NCBI GenBank assembly: GCA_017460515.1
Contig: JAFUAY010000049.1
Span: 1 to 64,000, forward strand
Origin: Prevotella sp.
GTDB lineage: Bacteria > Bacteroidota > Bacteroidia > Bacteroidales > Bacteroidaceae
DNA length: 64,000 nucleotides
Direction of reading: 5' to 3'
The notes under the pieces were generated by a model. It did no database searches. It had not been told where the DNA came from and was given only the letters and a program-made list of their open reading frames with translations. Of this stretch, positions 7,678 to 15,838 are shown piece after piece; positions within the stretch are counted from its first letter, which is position 1; each line of letters begins with the position of its first letter. A program made the position numbers and the translations under genes.

Positions 7678-7881
7678 TCAATCCTCCTTAACCATTAAGT
7701 GCTCCATACCGTATTTCTTCATCCATTCATTGTAGTGCTTGATGGCTGCTTCCCCATGGAGACCCAGACGTTGGCGTTCCTCCAGTTCGGCACGGTACAC
7801 TTGGCCTTCCTTGCGGATGTTCTCGCCGATTGTCTCCATTTGGTTCTCAATCTTCTGCAATCTTTCAACTGTCTGTTTCAT
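7678..7881 (-). CDS. Short coiled-coil protein
   Basis: The 67-residue product MKQTVERLQKIENQM... is a single amphipathic helix followed by a short basic tail ending LMVKED. It closely precedes the 120-residue gene, with its stop two bases before that ATG. Helical coiled-coil character is clear and function unknown. Confidence 0.6.
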   Translation of the reverse strand: MKQTVERLQKIENQMETIGENIRKEGQVYRAELEERQRLGLHGEAAIKHYNEWMKKYGMEHLMVKED

Positions 7882-7984
7882 ATCTTTGCTGCCTGTTTCT
7901 ATCCCGTCGGCATCGGTTTTAGTGAATATTGTATGTGCGCTGTTGTTGAAGTTATCGGCTGATAGACCTTTAGATCTTTCTTCC

Positions 7985-8107
7985 TTAGAAGTTTTTTCTT
8001 GTCGAAGTCAGCCGTGTGTTTTCAAATTCCCAGTCGTCATCGACTGCATATCGCTTTGAGTCTTTTTCCTTGCTTCCCTGACAGAGAGGCTTAACAGTGG
8101 CCTTCAC
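7985..8107 (-). CDS. Possible 40-residue ORF with GTG start
   Basis: The frame ending at the TAA at 7985-7987 reads KATVKPLCQ... then DDDWEFENTRL and looks protein-like. It has no ATG; a GTG at 8107 or TTG at 8110 could start it. The open frame continues upstream to about 8195 across a hairpin and a repeated leader motif, so the upstream part is probably not translated. Weakly supported; it could be a fragment of a decayed gene. Confidence 0.3.
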   Translation of the reverse strand: MKATVKPLCQGSKEKDSKRYAVDDDWEFENTRLTSTRKNF

Positions 8108-8109
8108 CA

Positions 8110-8160
8110 AGAAATTCTGCGAGAAATTTTGTGGAATACCCAGATTATGTGTAATCTGTG
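8110..8160 (-). repeat. Leader-type repeat, copy 1 (hairpin plus shared motif)
   Basis: On the minus strand a CAGATTA/TAATCTG hairpin (plus 8141-8158) is followed by GGTATTCCACAAAATTTC. The same arrangement, a short hairpin then GGTATTCCATAAAATTTC, occurs upstream of the element's ssb at about 9679-9725. These look like two related control regions. Confidence 0.4.
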
Positions 8161-9234
8161 GAAGGCTTCCAGAAAATTTATCCCAGAATAGGCACGGTTA
8201 TTGGTATGGCAACGAGCCTCGCTAACTTTGCAAGGGAAAACGGCTCACCAAAAGCGACATGTACCGTCAACGGTGGGAATAAACACATGGACAGGACGAA
8301 GACAAATCAGAAAAGACTTCCCCATCACCCATTGGGTGCTGTCAGCATGACGGTTTGCTTCAGGAAGCGTCCGGCTGTCACCAGTGGCTCCTGCCAGGAA
8401 AGTTCGTGGACATCCCGCAAGGTAGGGTGACAAACAGGAATAGCCATTCAGCCCAGCAATAAGGAGTGTGATGTTACGTCCAGCAGACAGTGGTATGCGG
8501 TGACACCGACATCGAGGAATGAAGACGTTGGTGACACTGTTCATGGTGTGTGTGACTGTCACCAGGCACATTCTCCATTAACAGAGAAGACCGCCGTCTA
8601 CTATCAGGACGCAACGTTACTCTGCGGTTGTAGAGCAGAATGGTGTCCGTCGAGCAGGAACCCCCGAAGAGAGATATTCATGAACTTTCAGGCAGATTAA
8701 GAGACAATGGCGGTGTCGGATGCAAGCGGAAGTGTAGATTCCCATCAGAAGGAAGTACTGGCGACCCAGCGGCCACACTGACAGACAGAGGACGGCGACC
8801 AAAGCTGATGACGAACCATCCGGGTTGGCGACCCAACCTCCATGAGGTGCCTGGGAGTGAACAAGGATAGTGCATTAGCAGCTGCCAGGAGTGGGCAGAG
8901 TCCGTCAATGAGGCTGTACCGGGAGTGAGTATGCACGGCTGATGGGTTTATGTATCAAAAATGATACAGAGGTAAGCAGATTTGATACGAAAATCGGGTG
9001 TCAATATTTTTCTTTTCGCCCGATTTTAGGAGGTATTATTACCCCACCGATGCTGAGAAATGACGGCAGCGGGCTTCCTGTGAGGTCGTTTTTCGGGTGG
9101 ATGCCCTAAAAACGTCCGTTTTCGAAGAAATCTTAACAAATTCAGGAGTACGGTAAAAGAGGACGAGATTCACATCTGGCCCTCATCAACAAACAAAAAT
9201 TGAATTACAATCCAAAGTAGACAAGGAGGCTTCA
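8161..9234. other. ORF-poor stretch rich in inverted repeats
   Basis: About 1.07 kb holds no convincing gene; the frames that are open have odd composition (many C, R, H, W). Visible structures are TGGTGACA/TGTCACCA (8529-8536 with 8557-8564), TGTATC/GATACA (8951-8968) with a further GATAC at 8984, AAAATCGGG/CCCGATTTT (8990-9027), and a CGTTTTT/AAAAACG hairpin near 9087-9114. It is followed by a plasmid-type ssb on the minus strand. It may hold replication, transfer or recombination sites. Confidence 0.5.
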
Positions 9235-9585
9235 CTAAGCCTCCTGTGTATCTTCCTTCTTCTCGATCTTCTCGATGGCCGTGGCCTTCCAGGAGAGAGT
9301 AAAGTGTTCTTTCTCGTCTTTGCCGGTATAGACGCGTGGCTCGAAGAATCCCTCAACCTTGACGATGGTACCCTTCTTCAGAAGATCCAGCTTCGGAGAG
9401 CCTTCCTTGGTAGCTACCTCGATATCCTGGAGAGCGGAGATCTTCTTCTCGTTGCCGTCCTTGTCCTTACGGGTGACGCGGATTGACAGAGGGAACTTGC
9501 CCCATACGCTGCCATTGTTGTTGTTCTTTACAGTAGCGTCCATTGCTACGATGCCTGTCACTGTGAAATTGTTGAAAGTTGCCAT
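9235..9585 (-). CDS. ssb: Plasmid-type single-stranded DNA-binding protein
   Basis: The 116-residue protein has the OB-fold pattern of SSB: an N-terminal strand with VTGIVAMDATVKN, KFPLSIRVTRKDKDG, and the central GTIVKVEGFFEPRVYTG where chromosomal SSB has G-x-I-x-V-E-G-R. The C-terminus ends EDTQEA rather than the canonical DDDIPF-like tip. SSBs on mobile elements protect single-stranded DNA during transfer and establishment. It is distinct from the chromosomal ssb at 61230-61577. Confidence 0.85.
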   Translation of the reverse strand: MATFNNFTVTGIVAMDATVKNNNNGSVWGKFPLSIRVTRKDKDGNEKKISALQDIEVATKEGSPKLDLLKKGTIVKVEGFFEPRVYTGKDEKEHFTLSWKATAIEKIEKKEDTQEA

Positions 9586-10228
9586 AATTCTTAAATTTTA
9601 AAGGGTTTGACTTAATTTTTACGATGCTCCCAAAACAAGCAAGGAGAAGGTGAACATAAGGTCAAGGAATTACAAGGAAATTTTATGGAATACCGTATTT
9701 TGTTTAGCCACTAACTGGCGTTAAGAAGAAAATGCGGAAGGCTGCCGTCAAATTTCTGCAGGAATAACAACATGGTACTTGCCGTGCGCCGCTTGCGTTA
9801 AATTTGCAACGGAAAAATAAGCAAAACCCGCTTTAAAGATGGAATGGCAACCATAACAGCAATGATGACAGGTATTAAGGCCTTGGATGCATAGATGATG
9901 TCAACACCAGGCACGTTCGGGCAAGTTCAGCCAGAACCAGAGCATCACCGGGCAAGGATGCCTGCGAGAAAACGAGAAGATGTCAGCTCGGAAGATAGAC
10001 ACTGGCACCAAGCAAGGATGTCCAGATGACCTTAAAAGAGAAAAGGGTAGGAACCAGAGTTGGGGGGAAGCGATAAAGCCACAACACCGACAAAAGCGAG
10101 AGACCATTTGTCCAGACAGGCCAGACGAACACAGAAGAAGAGAAGAAAAACACAGAAGGGTGAAGACTCAATAAAATCAAAAGGAGTAATTCAAAATACA
10201 ACAGACTGCGGTCAGATTTGAGTCTCGT

Positions 10229-10260
10229 ACCCACCATATAACGGTTATTTGGTGGGTTTC
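10229..10260. terminator. Terminator-like hairpin
   Basis: ACCCACC (10229-10235) pairs with GGTGGGT (10251-10257), followed by TTTCTATAAAAAG. The stem is clear but the T tract is weak, so it may be a structural site instead. Confidence 0.4.
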
Positions 10261-10301
10261 TATAAAAAGTGAGACTGATGAAAGTCAGATAGAGCCATTG
10301 G

Positions 10302-10471
10302 TGTATTCATGAAAACAGCTACACATTGTATTCATGATTACAATGTAAACATGTATTCAGTTATACATTATTTCATGTCCGCATTTTATATTTGAATACA
10401 TGAACACATGTATAAATGTGTACACTATACTACTGGCATAATGTTTACATGTACTCATACCTACGTATTCA
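10302..10471. repeat. Iteron-like array of TGTATTCA sites
   Basis: Exact TGTATTCA occurs at 10302, 10327 and 10352, a regular 25-bp spacing. An inverted copy TGAATACA is at 10393, and variants TGTACTCA and CGTATTCA are at 10450 and 10464. The surroundings are AT-rich. Regular spacing suggests protein binding on successive helical faces, as at iteron origins or integrase arm sites. No Rep gene is visible in the window. Confidence 0.5.
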
Positions 10472-10908
10472 CATTATGCAACGTTTTCAACCAGTCGGCA
10501 GAAAACCCTTAAATGTTGTTATAGTATAGGGGAATAGCAGCGGTATGTATACCGATATCGGATGATAGACAGGAGTGTTGACCATCAGGAGTAGAATCGG
10601 ACATCTTCAGAGGAAAAACGGATAGCAGTTCCGTGATGCCAGTATCGGTAATGGTACGTTCCATCAGGTTTCGATCAGCAGTATGCCGATAGAAAACGGC
10701 TGCGTTGACAGGTTCACCTGGCTACCCGGACGTAGGATGGTGACATACCATTACCGATGCCGACATAGGATAGTTGCACTAAGTCGAGCTTTCCGAGGAA
10801 GATGCCTGGCTCTACTCGGTCATCGCCCTGTCCATTATCCAGAGGGTGTGAAGCACCCGTTCCCAGGAAAAAAAATAAGAAACGATTGGTAAATTCAAAG
10901 AAATATTG

Positions 10909-10916
10909 TACCTTTG
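10909..10916 (+). promoter_or_regulatory. Orphan -7 promoter element
   Basis: TACCTTTG is a perfect -7 match but no gene follows before the antisense tRNA-Ser. It may be a relic of the chromosomal gene structure before insertion, or drive a short RNA across the inverted repeats at 10958-10998. Confidence 0.4.
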
Positions 10917-10957
10917 TCTCTTGAAAGCGGATATTATAGATATTGGGAAAAGAAATA

Positions 10958-11022
10958 CGCACGTAATCCGCGAAAAGTGTGCGTATTTACGTGCGTAAAC
11001 TTTGCAAGTTGCTGATTATCAG
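10958..11022. repeat. Inverted repeats beside the tRNA-Ser 3' end (possible att arm sites)
   Basis: ATACGCAC (10958-10965) pairs with GTGCGTAT (10978-10985), and the overlapping TACGCACGTAA (10959-10969) pairs with TTACGTGCGTA (10988-10998). A GCTGA/TCAGC palindrome follows at 11010-11022, ten bases from the tRNA 3' end. The position suits integrase or excisionase binding sites at attR; this is inference. Confidence 0.35.
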
Positions 11023-11031
11023 CGTTTACTG

Positions 11032-11116
11032 CGGAGAGAGAGGGATTCGAACCCCCGGTGCCTCTCAGCACGGCGGTTTTCAAGACCGCTGTAATCGACC
11101 ACTCTACCATCTCTCC
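11032..11116 (-). tRNA. tRNA-Ser (anticodon UGA)
   Basis: Acceptor stem GGAGAGA/TCTCTCC, anticodon loop CTTGAAA giving UGA, a long class II variable arm, and T-arm GGTTCGAATCC are all present. CCA is not encoded. A -7 element (11145-11152, minus) lies upstream. The 3' end faces the mobile element. Confidence 0.95.
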
Positions 11117-11144
11117 TTGCAGTCGACTTGCTCGAAAGCGGGTG

Positions 11145-11152
11145 CAAAGGTA
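11145..11152 (-). promoter_or_regulatory. -7 promoter element of tRNA-Ser
   Basis: The minus strand reads TACCTTTG, about 30 bases upstream of the mature tRNA 5' end. Confidence 0.65.
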
Positions 11153-11258
11153 CACATAAAAACGAGAAACAAGAAATGAGGAATGGGAAATTATTCCAAA
11201 ATTAGAGTTTTTTAACCAAAACTTCATATCTCAAGCCTTGTTCCTCAAAAAAAAACAG

Positions 11259-11266
11259 TACCTTTG
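11259..11266 (+). promoter_or_regulatory. -7 promoter element of mutS2 (near-leaderless)
   Basis: TACCTTTG ends five bases before the ATG at 11271. With usual Bacteroidota geometry the transcript would begin at or within a base or two of the start codon. This also argues against the longer frame beginning at 11238. Confidence 0.6.
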
Positions 11267-11270
11267 CACT

Positions 11271-13877
11271 ATGATTTATCCAAACAACTTTGAGCAAAAA
11301 ATAGGATTCTCTGAAATTCGTTCCCTATTAAAAGGCCACTGTCTCAGTACCCTGGGACAGGAGAAGGTTGACGAATTAGAGTTTTCAACCAGCGCAGACG
11401 ACATAAAAGAATGGCTTTGTCAGGTAAACGAATTCAGAAGAATTACTGAGACGACAAACGATTTCCCACTACAATATTTTTTTGACGTACGCGAATCTGT
11501 TACACGCATCAGAATGGCAGGTACTCATTTGGAAGAGAATGAGTTGTTCGACCTGCGTCGTTCTTTGGAGACCATCCAGAAGATGGTGAGCTACCTGAAA
11601 AGGGAGGAGCACGACGAGGAAAGGAGCGAGAACAGTGAAACATCCCCCTACCCTGCCCTTCACAGACTGGCAGACAACGTTCCTACGTTCCCTGCCATGA
11701 TCAGACGTATAGATTCTATCATTGACAAGTTTGGACACATCAAGGATGGCGCCACGATGTCACTGGCCAGTATACGCCACGAATTAGCAAAGACGGAGGG
11801 GAGCATTTCACGCACGCTATACACCATTCTTCATGCAGCGCAACGCGATGGTCTGGTGGACAAGGACGCAGCCCCCACCCTACGCGACGGACGACTAATG
11901 ATACCTGTCGCTCCAGGACTGAAAAGACGCATCAATGGTATTGTACACGACGAGAGTGCTACTGGCAAAACTGTTTTCATAGAACCTGCTGAAGTAGTAG
12001 AAGCCAACAACCGAGTGAGAGAGCTGGAAGCAGAAGAGCGCAGAGAGATTGTTAGGATCCTGACCGTTTTTTCTGATGAGGTGCGTCCTCACGTGAAAGA
12101 AATATTGGACTCATATCAGTTTATGGCATGGATAGACCTGATTCGTGCGAAAGCAGAACTGGCCAAACAAATCAAGGCCATAGAGCCAACTGTTGAGAGC
12201 CGCCCATACATTGACTGGATTGGCGCTATTCATCCGCTACTGCTGCTCTCCCTGGAGAAACAGGGGAAGAAAGTGGTACCATTGGAGATTGTCTTAAAAG
12301 GAGAAAGGAGAGATGAGAAAGGAGAAAGGAGAGAAGAGAGCGGAAGGCTCCTCATTATCTCTGGCCCGAATGCTGGTGGCAAATCGGTATGCCTAAAAAC
12401 GGTCGGATTATTGCAGTATATGCTGCAGTGCGGACTTTCCGTACCCATGAACGAACATTCCACCTGTGGTATTTTCCATCACCTCATGATTGATATCGGT
12501 GATGAGCAGAGCATAGAGAATGACTTGTCGACCTATTCATCCCATCTGATGAACATGAAGGAGATGATGAAGGTTGCCGACCCCTACACATTATTATTAA
12601 TAGACGAGTTCGGAGGCGGAACGGAGCCAACCATTGGTGGCGCCATAGCAGAAGCCATGCTGAACCAGTTCTGGAAGAAGAAGACATTCGGTGTAATCAC
12701 CACCCACTACCAGAATCTGAAACATTTTGCTGAGGACCATGATGGAGTTGTCAACGGAGCCATGCTTTATAACCGCCACGAAATGCAGGCACTCTTCCAA
12801 CTATCCATCGGACAGCCTGGTTCCAGTTTTGCAATAGAAATTGCCAGAAAGACTGGCATTCCCGAAGAGGTGATACAAGAAGCTTCCGACATTGTGGGGC
12901 GCGACTATATTCAGAGCGACAAATACCTCCAAGACATTGTTCGCGACAAGCGATATTGGGAAGGTAAACGACAGACCATCCACCAGCATGAAAAACGACT
13001 GGTGGTAAGAGGCGAAAAGTTGGAGGCAGATATTGAAGAGATAGAACGCCAGCGCAAAGAGATACTCCGAAAGGCAAAGGAACAGGCAGAAGAACTGCTC
13101 AGGGAGAGCAACAAGAAAATTGAGAATGCAATCAGAGAAATCCGTGAGCAACAAGCTGAGAAAGAAGCAGCCAAGCGTATTCGTGAAGAACTGGAAGCCT
13201 TCAAACAAGATGTAAGCGAGATTGACACCAAGGCCAATGACGAAATGATTGAGCGCAAGATGCGCCAAATCCAGGAACGCAAAGAAAGGAAAGAGAAGCG
13301 GAAACTGGAGAGACAAGAGGAAAGGGAAGAGAAGAAAGATGATAGAGGAGAGAGAAAAGAACCGACCTCTACCCCGGAAATCCAACTCCATAAAGGTTCG
13401 ACTGTACGTATCAAAGGACTTACCTCCGTTGGTGAGATTGACAGTATAGACGGGAAGATGGCTACGGTTATCTTTGGTGGTATGCGTACGAAGATGCGTA
13501 TCGATCGTTTAGAGCCTGCCCAAAAGACAAAAACAGAGCAGAGCAAGAGTGATGAGCGTAATGCTGCTATCGTTGGCTCGTATGGAAACGTCTCGAACGC
13601 CACACGTGCAGCCATCGATGAGCGCAAACTGAACTTCCATCAGGATATTGACGTTCGAGGCATGCGTGGTGATGAAGCCATCAACGCCATCACCTACTTC
13701 ATCGATGACGCTATCCTGGTAGGAATGTCACGCGTACGTATTCTACATGGTACGGGAAGCGGCATCCTACGACAACTGATCAGACAATACCTGGGCACGA
13801 TACCCAATGTAACCCACTATCGCGACGAACACGTCCAGTTCGGCGGAGCAGGCATCACGGTAGTTGACCTGGAATAA
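11271..13877 (+). CDS. mutS2: Endonuclease MutS2 (Smr-domain MutS homologue)
   Basis: The 868-residue protein has the MutS2 layout: N-terminal core and clamp helices, an ABC-type ATPase with Walker A SGPNAGGKS at about residues 364-372 and Walker B LLLIDEFGGGTEP, a long charged coiled coil, and a C-terminal Smr domain with DVRGMRGDEA and LHGTGSGILR. MutS2 acts in recombination control and ribosome quality control, not mismatch repair. A purine-rich repeat at 12297-12342 adds about 16 residues (KGERRDEKGERREESG) just before the ATPase strand leading into Walker A, where relatives have a short loop. Start set by the -7 element. Confidence 0.95.
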   Translation: MIYPNNFEQKIGFSEIRSLLKGHCLSTLGQEKVDELEFSTSADDIKEWLCQVNEFRRITETTNDFPLQYFFDVRESVTRIRMAGTHLEENELFDLRRSLETIQKMVSYLKREEHDEERSENSETSPYPALHRLADNVPTFPAMIRRIDSIIDKFGHIKDGATMSLASIRHELAKTEGSISRTLYTILHAAQRDGLVDKDAAPTLRDGRLMIPVAPGLKRRINGIVHDESATGKTVFIEPAEVVEANNRVRELEAEERREIVRILTVFSDEVRPHVKEILDSYQFMAWIDLIRAKAELAKQIKAIEPTVESRPYIDWIGAIHPLLLLSLEKQGKKVVPLEIVLKGERRDEKGERREESGRLLIISGPNAGGKSVCLKTVGLLQYMLQCGLSVPMNEHSTCGIFHHLMIDIGDEQSIENDLSTYSSHLMNMKEMMKVADPYTLLLIDEFGGGTEPTIGGAIAEAMLNQFWKKKTFGVITTHYQNLKHFAEDHDGVVNGAMLYNRHEMQALFQLSIGQPGSSFAIEIARKTGIPEEVIQEASDIVGRDYIQSDKYLQDIVRDKRYWEGKRQTIHQHEKRLVVRGEKLEADIEEIERQRKEILRKAKEQAEELLRESNKKIENAIREIREQQAEKEAAKRIREELEAFKQDVSEIDTKANDEMIERKMRQIQERKERKEKRKLERQEEREEKKDDRGERKEPTSTPEIQLHKGSTVRIKGLTSVGEIDSIDGKMATVIFGGMRTKMRIDRLEPAQKTKTEQSKSDERNAAIVGSYGNVSNATRAAIDERKLNFHQDIDVRGMRGDEAINAITYFIDDAILVGMSRVRILHGTGSGILRQLIRQYLGTIPNVTHYRDEHVQFGGAGITVVDLE
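12297..12342 (+). repeat. Purine-rich repeat inserted in mutS2
   Basis: The segment is almost entirely A and G, built from GGAGAAA and GGAGAGA units, and is in frame. It encodes a charged K/E/R stretch between VPLEIVL and RLLIISGPNAGG. Confidence 0.75.
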
Positions 13878-13886
13878 TGGCGGATA

Positions 13887-14487
13887 CTACAACTGGATAT
13901 CAAACTTATAGCCAAGCGTCAGCTGGAACACGTGGTTACGCATAGTTCCCTCACCCTTCAGGAAATCAGTAACACCAATGTTATAGCGAGCGTCAAGCAC
14001 GAAGTTCCGGTATTCATACGAAAGGCCAACAGGGATAGAGAACATTACCTTGCTCATCTTTGAATCTCCATAGCCAGCTCTTTCCAAGAGCCAGTCAACG
14101 TCATATTTCTTTCCATCGAATCTCACCGTTGTCTTGGTACGAAAGGCGGGTTGCACACCAGCCTTCAAAGCCAAGCCCGGCAATACATAGCAATTCAACA
14201 TGATGGGCAAATTAACGAAGTCGATATCAAGGACTTCCTCTATTCCATCCTCATCATCCTTTGCACCCTGATCGGAATACATCAAGGCAGCTGAGAGGCT
14301 GAGCATATCCGTCATCTGATACTCCATTTCCATACCAAAAGCATAGCCGGGCTTCGTCTTGTTGTAATCATTCATCGTCGACAAGTTAAGTCCTACGCGA
14401 GGTTGAATGGTCACATCTCCTTCTTCTCTGGGCATTGACACACACCGTCAGCAACAGCGCGAAGATTATCAAAACAGTTCTTTTCAT
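13887..14487 (-). pseudogene. Outer-membrane beta-barrel protein with apparent frameshift after the signal peptide
   Basis: A signal peptide MKRTVLIIFALLLTVCVNAQ starts at the ATG at 14487. The barrel itself (about 180 residues, IQPRVGLNLSTM... to LTLGYKFDIQL) is in another frame. Removing one base just after the CAG codon at 14428-14430 would join them as NAQ-EEGDVTIQPR, the usual junction of porin-type OMPs of this family. The barrel frame alone lacks an ATG with a signal peptide. It may be a recent disrupting mutation or a sequence error; the rest is intact. A -7 element lies at 14523-14530. Confidence 0.75.
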
Positions 14488-14522
14488 TGTGGGCAATCCT
14501 TAATAATATAATGTTTTGCGTG

Positions 14523-14530
14523 CAAAATTA
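14523..14530 (-). promoter_or_regulatory. -7 promoter element of the barrel gene
   Basis: The minus strand reads TAATTTTG, matching TAnnTTTG, about 36 bases before the ATG at 14487. Confidence 0.55.
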
Positions 14531-14606
14531 TAAAAAAACAGCGAAAGGAAAGAAAAAAAAGAGTATTAATCTGTGTTAATCAGCATTGACTGTCACATTT
14601 TTTATT

Positions 14607-14614
14607 TATCTTTG
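14607..14614 (+). promoter_or_regulatory. -7 promoter element of galE
   Basis: TATCTTTG lies 30 bases before the galE ATG, with a TTGACT sequence about 20 bases further upstream. Confidence 0.6.
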
Positions 14615-14644
14615 CACAAGATTCTATAACCTACATCTCATAAA

Positions 14645-15685
14645 ATGAAGCAGACAATATTAGTAACTGGTGGCACCGGATTCATCGGAAGCCACACCAC
14701 CGTAGAGCTGCAAGAGGCTGGCTACGAAGTAGTAATCATTGACAATCTCTCTAACTCTAATGCCAATGTCATTGACGGCATTGAGAAGATTACCGGTAAG
14801 CGCCCCGCTTTCGAGAAAGTGGACTGCTGCGACTTTGAGGCTTTGGAGGGCGTGTTTAAGAAATATCCGAAGATTGAGGGTATCATTCACTTTGCTGCTT
14901 CAAAGGCAGTTGGTGAGAGCGTTGAGAAGCCCCTGCTCTACTATCGCAATAACCTCACCTCTCTGATTAACCTGTTGGAACTGATGCCCAAATATGATGT
15001 CAAGGGAATTATCTTCTCGTCAAGTTGCACTGTCTACGGACAGCCTTCTGAAGAGAACCTTCCTGTAACGGAGAATGCTCCTATCCAGAAAGCCCTTTCG
15101 CCTTATGGCAACACCAAGCAGATTAATGAAGAAATCATTCAGGACTATATTCATAGTGGTGCCCCCATCAAGAGCATCATCCTTCGCTATTTCAATCCTA
15201 TCGGCGCACACCCCACTGCCCTGATAGGCGAACTGCCCAATGGCGTACCCATGAACCTGATTCCCTTCGTCACTCAGACAGCTATTGGTATTCGCAAGCA
15301 GCTGAAGATTTTCGGAAACGACTATGGCACTCCTGATGGCACCTGCATCCGCGACTATATCTATGTCGTTGACTTGGCCAAGGCTCATGTCAAGGCTATG
15401 GAGCGCGTACTCGACAAGCCTGAGACAGACGCTGTAGAGGTATTCAACATCGGTACAGGTACAGGTCTTTCAACACTTGAAGTTGTTCAAGGCTTTGAAA
15501 AGGCAACAGGCGTGAAAGTAAACTGGGAATATGCTCCTCGCCGTGAAGGTGATATTGAGAAAGTCTGGGGCAATGTTGACAAAGCAAACAAGGTGTTGGG
15601 CTGGAAGGCAGACACACCTACTGAAGAGGTACTGAAGTCCGCTTGGCGCTGGCAGGAAAAGCTGCGCAAGGACGGTATCCAGTAA
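14645..15685 (+). CDS. galE: UDP-glucose 4-epimerase
   Basis: The 346-residue enzyme interconverts UDP-glucose and UDP-galactose in the cytoplasm for galactose use and envelope sugar supply. It has the NAD-binding GGTGFIGSH at residues 9-17, the SSSCTVYG strand near residue 124-131, and the YxxxK catalytic pair in YGNTK near residue 153. Length and motifs fit GalE of the extended SDR family throughout. It is monocistronic: its own -7 promoter lies upstream and a strong terminator at 15702-15738. Confidence 0.95.
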   Translation: MKQTILVTGGTGFIGSHTTVELQEAGYEVVIIDNLSNSNANVIDGIEKITGKRPAFEKVDCCDFEALEGVFKKYPKIEGIIHFAASKAVGESVEKPLLYYRNNLTSLINLLELMPKYDVKGIIFSSSCTVYGQPSEENLPVTENAPIQKALSPYGNTKQINEEIIQDYIHSGAPIKSIILRYFNPIGAHPTALIGELPNGVPMNLIPFVTQTAIGIRKQLKIFGNDYGTPDGTCIRDYIYVVDLAKAHVKAMERVLDKPETDAVEVFNIGTGTGLSTLEVVQGFEKATGVKVNWEYAPRREGDIEKVWGNVDKANKVLGWKADTPTEEVLKSAWRWQEKLRKDGIQ

Positions 15686-15701
15686 GTATCATAACAACCC
15701 T

Positions 15702-15738
15702 ATCATCCCTCGACTATTCATCGGGGGATGATTTTTTG
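15702..15738 (+). terminator. Terminator downstream of galE
   Basis: ATCATCCC pairs with GGGGATGAT and is followed by a run of six T. Confidence 0.8.
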
Positions 15739-15803
15739 TCAAGAAATTCCGACTGTTCGTCAATATTTTTATCAAAACACTCGGCTGTCTCAAAAAGATT
15801 GCG

Positions 15804-15811
15804 TATCTTTG
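15804..15811 (+). promoter_or_regulatory. -7 promoter element of the ThiE-like gene
   Basis: TATCTTTG here means that upstream in-frame starts (from 15728) are not transcribed, so the ATG at 15839 is used. Confidence 0.6.
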
Positions 15812-15838
15812 CAACCAGAAAGAGCAAACCACTTCGAG

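Larger units (their letters stand above)
9586..10908. other. ORF-poor stretch with iteron-like sites and long inverted repeats
   Basis: No gene is convincing here. The stretch contains the second copy of the hairpin plus GGTATTCCA leader motif (about 9679-9725), a terminator-like hairpin (10229-10260), the TGTATTCA iteron cluster (10302-10471), the palindromes GGTATGTATACC and CCGATATCGG near 10540-10561, and a perfect 13-bp inverted repeat ATCGGTAATGGTA (10644-10656 with 10746-10758). Confidence 0.5.
1..11031. mobile_element. Integrated mobilizable element, right end at tRNA-Ser; left end outside the window
   Basis: The segment carries a relaxase, a MobC-like protein, an oriT-like palindrome cluster, an HNH protein, a plasmid-type SSB and many tiny genes, and then stops abruptly at the 3' end of tRNA-Ser(UGA). 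tRNA-Ser 3' ends are known targets of Bacteroides mobilizable units such as NBU2. No integrase or transfer (tra) genes are visible, and no second copy of the tRNA 3' end was found to the left. The left boundary and integrase are therefore inferred to lie before position 1, or the element is a remnant. The right boundary is inferred from gene content, not from a proven att repeat. Confidence 0.6.

Noticed and set aside
8245-8571. 108-residue minus-strand frame in the non-coding block
   Set aside because: Composition is rich in C, R, H and W with no domain pattern, and it overlaps inverted repeats; overlapping frames on the other strand look no better.
10213-10238. tRNA 3'-end-like string (TTTGAGTCTCGTACCCACCA)
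   Set aside because: It resembles a T-arm and CCA end, but no matching acceptor, anticodon or D-arm precedes it; more likely part of the hairpin at 10229-10257.
7882-11031. Hidden integrase or Rep gene
   Set aside because: No frame shows tyrosine- or serine-recombinase or replication-protein motifs.
12911-13627. 238-residue serine/leucine-rich minus-strand frame
   Set aside because: It is the reverse complement of the charged coiled coil of mutS2; its composition follows from that.
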